A stretch of 12,525 nt of DNA from DATEMU01 sp964414585 (GTDB lineage Bacteria > Planctomycetota > Phycisphaerae > UBA1845 > UTPLA1). The DNA lies in the NCBI GenBank assembly GCA_964414585.1, contig CAYPXR010000076.1, forward strand, positions 1-12,525, given 5' to 3'. A model generated the notes under the pieces. The model searched no databases and was not told the origin of the DNA. It was given only the letters and a program-made list of their open reading frames with translations. How positions within the stretch are numbered: the stretch's first letter is position 1; every line of letters starts with the position of its first letter. This document shows positions 7,116 through 12,525 of the stretch, one piece after another. Both the position numbers and the translations under genes were made by a program.

Positions 7116-9920
7116 ATGCCCGTTCGCACGCCGCAACCAACCGCCGATTCGTCTAAGGCCGACACGGCGCTGCGGCGTCCAACCCCGCCAGAGTCAAATT
7201 CAAAATTGCCGCCCGCCATGCGGCAATATCTCGAACAAAAAGCCCGCGTCGGCGATGCCATTCTCCTCTTCCGCATGGGCGACTTCTACGAAACCTTCTA
7301 CGAAGATGCGAAAACCATCGCGCGCGTCCTCGGTCTGACCCTGACCGCCCGCGACAAGAACAGTGCGACACCGATCCCGCTGGCTGGCGTCCCCTACCAC
7401 GCAGCCGATCGTTACATCGCCCGCTTGGTTAAGGCCGGCTTCAAGGTCGCTGTCAGCGAGCAAATGGAAGACCCCAAGACCGCCAAGGGCGTCGTCAAGC
7501 GCGACGTCGTGCGGATCATCACGCCGGGGACCCTCACCGACGAAAGCCTTCTCGACGAACGAAGCGAAAACCATCTCGCGGCGATCTTTCCCGCCGGCTC
7601 CGATTGGAAAAGCGGCGAGGTCGGCCTGGCCTGCGTCTGTCTGTCGTCAGGGCAGTTCTTCGCCCAGATGCTTCCCGCCGCGATCGCCATCGACGAGTTG
7701 GTTCGCTTGAGCCCGGCGGAAGTGCTCGTGCCGGAGACGGCGATCGATGCCTCCGACCAAATCCGCGACGCGATTCGAGAGATGGTCACGACCAGCGTCT
7801 CCGCCCGCCCCGCGCACATCTTCGACCGCCACTTCGCCCAGCAATCGCTCTGCGAACATTTCAAGATCAAAGACCTGGCCGGCTTCGGCTTCGACCGTGT
7901 CGACGCATCGCTCTGCGCCGCCGCCGCCGTGCTCGACTACCTCAAAGAGACTCAGAAAACGACCCTCGAACACATCCTCACGATCTCTCCGCGCCGAAGC
8001 GACGACGGCGTGGCCATCGACCCCTTCACCCTCCGTTCATTGGAAATCGAACGAACCCTCCGCGACGGCGGGCGCGAAGGCACCCTGCTCGGGGCGATCG
8101 ACCTGACCTCCGGCCCGATGGGCTCGCGGCTCCTGCGCCACTGGCTTTGCTATCCGCTCGGCGACGTGTCCCGGATTACCGCCCGTCAGGACGCCATCGC
8201 CGCCCTGCTCGACGAACCCTCTCGACTCCAGAATCTCCGCGCCCTCCTGGGCGACATGGGCGACATCGAGCGAATCCTCGCCCGAATCGGCGTCGGCCGC
8301 GCCTCGCCGCGAGATCTGGCAGGCCTCGCCAGAACGCTGCGACTGTGTGCCGACATCTCCCAGACGATCGGACCACCGCTCAAGGGCTCCACGGACACTT
8401 CCGACCTGCTCGGCCAGATCGCCGGCGCGGCGAGCGGTCACGACGAACTCGCGGCCTATCTGGCCGGCGCGATCAAAGAGGACGCCCCGCCGATCCTCCG
8501 CGACGGCGGGTTTATCGCCGACGGCTTCAATGCCGAACTCGACCGCCTCCGTCACATCGGTCATGAAGGCCATCGCTACCTCGCCGAATATCAGGCCCGG
8601 GAGATCGAGCGGACCGGCATCTCCACCCTCAAAGTCGGCTACAACTCCGTCTTCGGCTACTACATCGAAATCACCCACCAGCACCGCGACAAGGTCCCGG
8701 CCGATTACGTCCGCCGCCAGACGGTCCGCAACGCCGAGCGCTACATCACCGACGAACTGAAACGCCACGAACAGGAAGTCCTCGGCGCTTCGGACCGCGC
8801 GACGGCACTGGAACTTTCACTCTTCGAAGAAATCCGCAACCGCGTCGTCCGCGATCTAGCAAGATTACAGGCCGCCGCACAAGCTTTGGCAACGTTAGAC
8901 GTATTGACCGGCCTTGCCGAACTCGCCCGCCGCCGAGATTACTGCCGGCCGATCTTTGACATTTCGAAAAATCAGAAAATCAAAAAGACAAAACCGGAGG
9001 AAAGCCCCTCAAGCCCCAAGCCTCAAGTCTCAAGCCTTCTCCAAATTCTCGACGGCCGCCACCCTGTCCTCGATCTCGTCCTCGCCGAGCGCTTCGTTCC
9101 CAATGACTGCAAGCTCTCCGACGAAGGCGACCGTTTGCTCATCATCACCGGCCCGAACATGGCGGGTAAGTCAACCTACATCCGCCAAGTCGCCCTGCTC
9201 ACCCTTCTCGCCCACACCGGCAGCTACGTCCCGGCGAAATCCATGCGTCTCTCACCGGTCGATCGCATCTTCGCTCGCGTCGGCGCCAACGACGAACTGG
9301 CCCGCGGTCAGTCCACCTTCATGGTCGAGATGGTCGAGACCGCCCGCATTCTCAACAGCGCGACCGACCGATCCCTCGTTATCCTCGACGAGATCGGTCG
9401 TGGAACCAGCACTTACGACGGTCTGGCAATCGCCTGGGCAGTCACCGAGCACCTGGCGCGTCGCATCCGCGGCCGCACCCTCTTCGCCACGCATTATCAC
9501 GAACTCACCGACCTTGCCGGATCGCTTCCCGGCGTCGCCAACTGCAATGTCGCCGTCCGCGAGCAACTCCGCCCCGCCGGCGCCGGCCGCGACGTCGTCT
9601 TCCTTCACAAGATCATCCCCGGACCGACCGACCGCAGCTACGGCGTCCATGTCGCCGCCATGGCCGGGCTGCCCAAGAGCGTCGTTGCCCGAAGCGAGGA
9701 AGTCCTCCACGGCCTGGAAACCGGAGCGGCCCGAACGCCGCGCTCCGCCGCATCCGAGGACGCGGATCAACTCCTGCTATTCTCCCAAACGCCCAATCTA
9801 CCCTCCTGGTGGAAAGAGCTGGTCGAGCGTGTGCAAGCCGTCGATGTCGAACGGACCACGCCGATCGACGCATTACGCCTGCTACAAGAGATCAAATCCG
9901 TTGTCCCGGAAAATACTTGA
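7116..9920 (+). CDS. mutS: DNA mismatch repair ATPase MutS
   Basis: The 934-residue product is MutS1. After a low-complexity N-terminal tail of about 34 residues comes the mismatch-recognition domain (MRQYLEQK, then FRMGDFYETFYEDA with the intercalating F57-Y58-E59 motif). Connector, core lever and clamp domains follow, including RQTVRNAERYITDEL. The C-terminal ABC-type ATPase has Walker A GPNMAGKST (679-687), Walker B ending in D758-E759, the GRGTSTYDG signature and the FATHYHEL switch with H793. The N-terminal FYE domain rules out MutS2. The protein binds mismatches as a dimer and recruits MutL. It is longer than the usual 850-880 residues because of the N-terminal tail and an extra segment of about 22 residues near 618-643, between the core domain (YCRP) and the ATPase (LQILDGRHPVL). 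The coding DNA of that segment is A-rich and contains a 7-bp tandem repeat. Codon use is also unusual at 8856-8906. Confidence 0.98.
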   Translation: MPVRTPQPTADSSKADTALRRPTPPESNSKLPPAMRQYLEQKARVGDAILLFRMGDFYETFYEDAKTIARVLGLTLTARDKNSATPIPLAGVPYHAADRYIARLVKAGFKVAVSEQMEDPKTAKGVVKRDVVRIITPGTLTDESLLDERSENHLAAIFPAGSDWKSGEVGLACVCLSSGQFFAQMLPAAIAIDELVRLSPAEVLVPETAIDASDQIRDAIREMVTTSVSARPAHIFDRHFAQQSLCEHFKIKDLAGFGFDRVDASLCAAAAVLDYLKETQKTTLEHILTISPRRSDDGVAIDPFTLRSLEIERTLRDGGREGTLLGAIDLTSGPMGSRLLRHWLCYPLGDVSRITARQDAIAALLDEPSRLQNLRALLGDMGDIERILARIGVGRASPRDLAGLARTLRLCADISQTIGPPLKGSTDTSDLLGQIAGAASGHDELAAYLAGAIKEDAPPILRDGGFIADGFNAELDRLRHIGHEGHRYLAEYQAREIERTGISTLKVGYNSVFGYYIEITHQHRDKVPADYVRRQTVRNAERYITDELKRHEQEVLGASDRATALELSLFEEIRNRVVRDLARLQAAAQALATLDVLTGLAELARRRDYCRPIFDISKNQKIKKTKPEESPSSPKPQVSSLLQILDGRHPVLDLVLAERFVPNDCKLSDEGDRLLIITGPNMAGKSTYIRQVALLTLLAHTGSYVPAKSMRLSPVDRIFARVGANDELARGQSTFMVEMVETARILNSATDRSLVILDEIGRGTSTYDGLAIAWAVTEHLARRIRGRTLFATHYHELTDLAGSLPGVANCNVAVREQLRPAGAGRDVVFLHKIIPGPTDRSYGVHVAAMAGLPKSVVARSEEVLHGLETGAARTPRSAASEDADQLLLFSQTPNLPSWWKELVERVQAVDVERTTPIDALRLLQEIKSVVPENT
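9007..9034 (+). repeat. Four-copy 7-bp tandem repeat inside mutS
   Basis: Four adjacent heptamers CCTCAAG, CCCCAAG, CCTCAAG and TCTCAAG run without a gap; each differs from the consensus by at most one base. A degenerate fifth unit (CCTTCTC) may follow. The repeat codes for part of the Ser/Pro/Lys-rich insert in MutS (about residues 631-640). Because seven is not a multiple of three, gain or loss of one unit would shift the frame just before the ATPase domain. Confidence 0.85.
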
Positions 9921-9945
9921 TAATTTCACAACATGCCGTTATTAC
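9917..9945 (+). promoter_or_regulatory. Candidate promoter of the lipoprotein hydrolase gene
   Basis: TTGATA (9917-9922, five of six to consensus, overlapping the mutS stop codon) and TATTAC (9940-9945, four of six) are 17 bases apart, the ideal spacing. A transcript would begin near 9952, almost at the first base of the hairpin at 9951-9984. Confidence 0.4.
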
Positions 9946-9950
9946 ACCCC

Positions 9951-9984
9951 GCGAGCCGCACGATCGATGGATCGCTGGGCTCGC
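9951..9984 (+). promoter_or_regulatory. Two-tier hairpin in the 5' leader of the lipoprotein gene
   Basis: An outer seven-pair stem joins GCGAGCC (9951-9957) to GGCTCGC (9978-9984). After a 3x3 internal loop, an inner five-pair stem joins CGATC (9961-9965) to GATCG (9970-9974) over a GATG tetraloop. The structure ends one base before GGTGG (9986-9990), the likely ribosome site. No T-run follows, so it does not look like a standard mutS terminator; it may protect the mRNA 5' end or modulate translation. Confidence 0.5.
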
Positions 9985-9996
9985 CGGTGGTGATTC

Positions 9997-10806
9997 GTGA
10001 ATATGAACCGATTTGCGTTGCGATCTCTCCTCTTGCTGACCGCTTTGGCCGTCGTGGGCTGCGCCGATCCCAAGGAAAAATTCGGCCGAACCTGGTACAT
10101 CGACGGCGCCGGCAACTGGGGCTTCGGCGTCCTCGACGTCCCTCTGGGCATGGAAGACGCCGGCTATAAGGGCATCGTGACCAACCATCATTGGTCGTTG
10201 ACCATGAATCCGGCCCTCGATCAGACGCTCCGCTTTATCGCCCGCTCCTCCGGCGCCATTCTCGGCGCCGACATCGGCTCCTATTTGAAAAACAACCCGG
10301 GGGCCGAGGCAAACATCATCGCCCTGTCCGCCGGTACCGGCGTCGCCGTTTGGGCTGCCGAGAGCGTGCCGCCGCCTTACAAGCTTAACAATCTCGTCCT
10401 CGTCGGCGCAAGCATCTCAAGCAACTACGACACGCGAAAGGCCCTCGAAAACATGAAGGGCAAGATTTACGTCTATTACGCGTCCAGCGATCCCGTCCTC
10501 CAGGGCCCCGTCCGAATCCTCGGCACGATTGACGGCACCTTCGATGACGCCGCCGGGCTGGTCGGCCTTCGGGGCGCGGGAAAGGCAAGCGGCCGGATCG
10601 TCAATATTGGCTGGAATTCCCGTTATGGCTCGCTGGGCTGGACCGGCGGCCATGCCGACTGCACCAATCGCAAGTTCGTTCGTGCCGAAATCGCCAAGCG
10701 GATCGATCCCACGCTTGGCTATCCCCGACGGACGATGAGTGCAAAAACGGTCGCGCAGACCGATTCTCCACACGATGATGTGGTGAAAACCGGTCAAAAT
10801 CCTTGA
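9997..10806 (+). CDS. Lipoprotein with alpha/beta-hydrolase-like serine hydrolase pattern
   Basis: The 269-residue product (GTG start; an ATG two codons later is equally plausible) starts with a clear lipoprotein signal: MNMNRFALRSLLLLTALA then VVGC, with C22 as lipidation site. The GTG is kept because GGTGG lies about 6 bases ahead of it. The mature part resembles a small alpha/beta hydrolase without a lid. S111 sits in IIALSAGTG at the nucleophile elbow (normally GxSxG, here A-x-S-x-G), D165 lies in the strand-end YYASSDPV, and H219 lies in GGHADC near the C-terminus. The order Ser-Asp-His and the spacing fit a catalytic triad. Strands LNNLVLVGAS and GKIYVYYAS surround them. It could be an envelope esterase or lipase-like enzyme, but the substrate is unknown. 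The last 25 residues are polar and may be disordered. Confidence 0.78.
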   Translation: MNMNRFALRSLLLLTALAVVGCADPKEKFGRTWYIDGAGNWGFGVLDVPLGMEDAGYKGIVTNHHWSLTMNPALDQTLRFIARSSGAILGADIGSYLKNNPGAEANIIALSAGTGVAVWAAESVPPPYKLNNLVLVGASISSNYDTRKALENMKGKIYVYYASSDPVLQGPVRILGTIDGTFDDAAGLVGLRGAGKASGRIVNIGWNSRYGSLGWTGGHADCTNRKFVRAEIAKRIDPTLGYPRRTMSAKTVAQTDSPHDDVVKTGQNP

Positions 10807-10828
10807 TTCCGCCGTCCAACAGCGATCT

Positions 10829-10859
10829 TTGCAACCGCGTGGGCCTCGACTACTATAAA
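10829..10859 (+). promoter_or_regulatory. Candidate promoter of the macA-like gene
   Basis: A TTGCAA (10829-10834, four of six to the -35 consensus) precedes an AT-rich TACTATAAA (10851-10859). Taking TACTAT as -10 gives a 16-base spacer; taking TATAAA (10854-10859, five of six) gives 19. It lies in the 92-base gap after the lipoprotein stop. TTGCAA recurs at 10867-10872. Confidence 0.35.
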
Positions 10860-10898
10860 AAGACCTTGCAAACCTCTTCTCGCCGACGAGGCGCCTCC

Positions 10899-12305
10899 AT
10901 GCGTACCTGGATGATTGTGACCGCTGTGACAGCCGTGGCCGGTGGCTCCGCTGTCTTTTTCACCATGCATGGCCGGGGGAGCGATTACGAAATCGCCGTT
11001 TCCGCCGTTGAGTCCGGCCCGCTCACGATGACGATTGAAACAAGCGGAACGGTCGAGCCCCTTTCGACCGTCGAAGTCGGCTGTGAAGTGACCGGCAAGA
11101 TCATCGAGCTGCCGGTGGACAACGATCAGCCGGTCAAGAAAGGCCAGGTGATCTGCCGGATCGACCCGGAACTTGCCCAGGCGGAAAACGAACAGGCCCA
11201 CGCCGACTTTCTCAAGGCCGAAGGCGCGCTGGCGGATGCCAGGATCGCGCGAGACGAGCAGATTGCCAACCTGCCCGTGCGAACGCGCCAGGCCCTCGCG
11301 GACAAGGAATCCTCCGAAGCGGCCTTGATCGAAGCCGAATTCAACTGGCACCGGATCGACAAACTGATGGGTACCAAGGACGCCAGCGAGGCCGAATGGA
11401 ACGCCGTCAAGGCCTCTTACCTTCGCGCGAAAGCGGCGGTAACGGCGACCAGCGCGATGTATGATCTCGCGCGCAACAACGAAAAACTGCTCCTCCAGCG
11501 CGCCGAGCAGGCGATCGCCCAGGCCGAAGCCGCCCTCAAGCAGGCCCAGGCGCGCTTCGACTTTACAAAGACCCGCGTCGAGCGATGCACGATCGTTTCG
11601 CCGATCGACGGCATCGTCCTCCGCCGCTATATGGATGAAGGACAGACCGTGACCGCCGCGTTTCAGACGCCGGTGCTCTTCCTCCTCGCGCCCAGCCTCA
11701 ATCGGATGCGCGTCAGTGCGAAGATCAGCGAATCCGACATCAACCATATCGAAGTCGGCCAGCCCGCCCGGTTCACCGTAGAAGCCAAGCAACCTGTGAA
11801 GTTCGAAGGCAAAATCCTCCACAAGCGAAATCAACCGGACGTCATTCAAAACGTCGTCACCTACACCGTCCTGTTCGAAGTCGATAACGACGCACAGATG
11901 ACGCTCGTGCCCGGTCTGTCGGTCAACGTCGAAATCGAGTGCGTCGCCAAAAAGAACGTCCCTCAGATCGCCAACGCCGCCCTGCGTTTCAAGCCGCCCC
12001 TGACGCTCGAAGAACGGCAGGACATCCTGCACGACATCGAATGGCCCCCGCAGCCGAAGACCGACGCCGAGGGCCATTCCGCGGACTATTGCGCCAAGGC
12101 GAGCCTGTGGCGTTTCGACGCCGCCGCCGGCCGATGGACAATCATCCCGATCTGGGTCGGCATCACCGATAACGTCACGACAGAGATCATCAGCGGCGCC
12201 AAGGCCGGCGACGTCTTTGTAAAACGCTTCATTGATAATTCCTCATCGAGTTTCAGCCTGAAGGAAGCGATCAAGCTGGCCCGGCCCGATGGTCGGACGC
12301 TCTAA
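10899..12305 (+). CDS. macA: MacA-type periplasmic adaptor (HlyD/RND-MFP family)
   Basis: From the ATG at 10899 (GAGG seven bases ahead) the product is 468 residues. Residues 4-22 are the single N-terminal membrane anchor. The lipoyl/barrel-sandwich domain is split: its first half is at about 50-88 (TVEVGCEVTGKIIELPV, VKKGQVICRIDPE) and its second at 229-251 (CTIVSPIDGIVLRRYMDEGQTV). An Ala/Glu-rich helical hairpin of about 135 residues (92-228) lies between them. GQTVTAAFQTPVLFLLAP is highly typical of MacA. The beta-barrel and membrane-proximal domains follow to about 460. The adaptor bridges an inner-membrane MacB ABC transporter to an outer-membrane TolC-like channel for export. The next gene encodes a matching ATPase, while no TolC gene is seen. 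An insert at about 368-398 (LTLEERQDILHD to HSADYC) interrupts the C-terminal domain. The frame is open to 10803 but the extra 32 residues are not part of the family. Confidence 0.88.
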   Translation: MRTWMIVTAVTAVAGGSAVFFTMHGRGSDYEIAVSAVESGPLTMTIETSGTVEPLSTVEVGCEVTGKIIELPVDNDQPVKKGQVICRIDPELAQAENEQAHADFLKAEGALADARIARDEQIANLPVRTRQALADKESSEAALIEAEFNWHRIDKLMGTKDASEAEWNAVKASYLRAKAAVTATSAMYDLARNNEKLLLQRAEQAIAQAEAALKQAQARFDFTKTRVERCTIVSPIDGIVLRRYMDEGQTVTAAFQTPVLFLLAPSLNRMRVSAKISESDINHIEVGQPARFTVEAKQPVKFEGKILHKRNQPDVIQNVVTYTVLFEVDNDAQMTLVPGLSVNVEIECVAKKNVPQIANAALRFKPPLTLEERQDILHDIEWPPQPKTDAEGHSADYCAKASLWRFDAAAGRWTIIPIWVGITDNVTTEIISGAKAGDVFVKRFIDNSSSSFSLKEAIKLARPDGRTL

Positions 12306-12314
12306 TCCCCCGGC

Positions 12315-12525
12315 ATGACCCAGACGACGGAAAAAATCGCAGAAGGCTTCGCCGCGAAAGGCCGGACAAACGGCACCGTGATCGAGCTGCGCGAGCTCCA
12401 CAAAATTTACGACGCGGGCGACACCGGCGTCCACGCCCTCCGCGGGCTCCACCTCGACATCCACCAGGGCGAATACCTGGCCATCATGGGCGCGAGCGGC
12501 TCCGGCAAATCGACGCTGCTCAACA
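12315..12525 (+). CDS. MacB-type ABC transporter ATP-binding protein, N-terminal part (3' truncated by window)
   Basis: Seventy residues are visible before the window ends. VIELRELHKIYDAGDTGVHALRGLHLDI is the N-terminal beta-sheet of a MacB/LolD-type ATPase, with Y32 as the likely A-loop residue stacking on the adenine. GEYLAIMGASGSGKSTLLN holds a complete Walker A (G59 to S66). The gene starts 9 bases after the macA stop with no clear ribosome site, so translation is probably coupled. About 20 extra residues precede the family core. The missing part must show whether this is a fused MacB with permease or a separate ATPase; for that reason no symbol is given. Confidence 0.88.
   Translation, partial: MTQTTEKIAEGFAAKGRTNGTVIELRELHKIYDAGDTGVHALRGLHLDIHQGEYLAIMGASGSGKSTLLN

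Noticed and set aside
7604..8566. Long open frame in another phase within mutS
   Set aside because: The product is Arg/Pro-rich low-complexity sequence typical of a shifted GC-rich gene; MutS motifs lie in the other frame.
9007..9034. Heptamer array as a CRISPR or insertion-sequence end
   Set aside because: The units are adjacent with no spacers, there are no cas genes, terminal inverted repeats or transposase, and the reading frame of mutS continues through it.
8914..9993. A 359-codon open frame overlapping the mutS 3' end
   Set aside because: It is a Ser/Pro/Arg-rich product in a shifted phase of mutS, running into the hairpin region, with no domain or ribosome site.
10888..10897. Perfect palindrome GAGGCGCCTC next to the macA start
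   Set aside because: With no loop it cannot form a simple hairpin, and its left half is just the ribosome site; a 10-base palindrome in GC-rich DNA is weak evidence of an operator.
10803..10898. Upstream extension of the MacA gene
   Set aside because: It would place 32 polar residues before the membrane anchor and overlaps a promoter-like region; the ATG at 10899 has GAGG at a good distance.
10794..12077. A 427-codon open frame on the minus strand
   Set aside because: It is the antisense shadow of the MacA gene; the product has no motif, whereas the plus-strand frame has full MacA signatures.

Overview
The window is gene-dense and GC-rich, with strong G/C preference at third codon positions. 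Intergenic gaps are short, several genes overlap by ATGA, and three products carry lipoprotein-type signal sequences. Gene content and sequence style (a cca C-terminus followed by a lipoprotein peptidase, paired GT-C membrane glycosyltransferases, a NADAR lipoprotein, a MacA adaptor) look like a Gram-negative-type bacterium, most plausibly a Planctomycetota relative (Phycisphaerae-like). That placement is an inference from style; there is no rRNA or other phylogenetic marker except mutS.

Layout. (1) Plus strand, 1-1642: the C-terminal end of a CCA-adding tRNA nucleotidyltransferase, overlapped by ATGA with an exported M28 zinc peptidase that ends in a fibronectin-III-like domain. (2) Minus strand, 7007 down to 1639: four genes read in the same direction. 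They are a GT39/ArnT-like glycosyltransferase, a larger GT-C-type membrane protein with a soluble C-terminal part, a class I/II PLP aminotransferase of the kynurenine/methionine aminotransferase type, and a NADAR-domain protein with a lipoprotein signal. The last two overlap by ATGA. The NADAR stop codon overlaps the M28 peptidase stop codon on the opposite strand (CTAA). (3) Plus strand, 7116-12525: mutS, a lipoprotein with an alpha/beta-hydrolase-like Ser-Asp-His pattern, a MacA-type adaptor, and the start of a MacB-type ABC ATPase that runs off the window. The 108-base gap at 7008-7115 is a divergent control region.

How the genes may work together. MacA and the MacB-type ATPase should form an efflux or lipoprotein-export pump. 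The two GT-C proteins probably add sugars from lipid-phosphate donors on the outer face of the inner membrane. MutS is the mismatch-recognition ATPase of DNA repair. The other proteins show no clear shared pathway.

The most notable points are: (a) mutS has an extra segment of about 22 residues just before its ATPase domain, coded by an A-rich patch plus a four-copy 7-bp tandem repeat, so slippage there would frameshift a mismatch-repair gene; (b) the NADAR-domain protein appears to be exported and lipid-anchored, which does not fit the intracellular nucleotide substrates known for this fold; (c) a 34-base two-tier hairpin lies between a promoter-like pair and the start of the lipoprotein hydrolase gene. 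I saw no tRNA or rRNA gene, CRISPR array, insertion sequence or phage gene.
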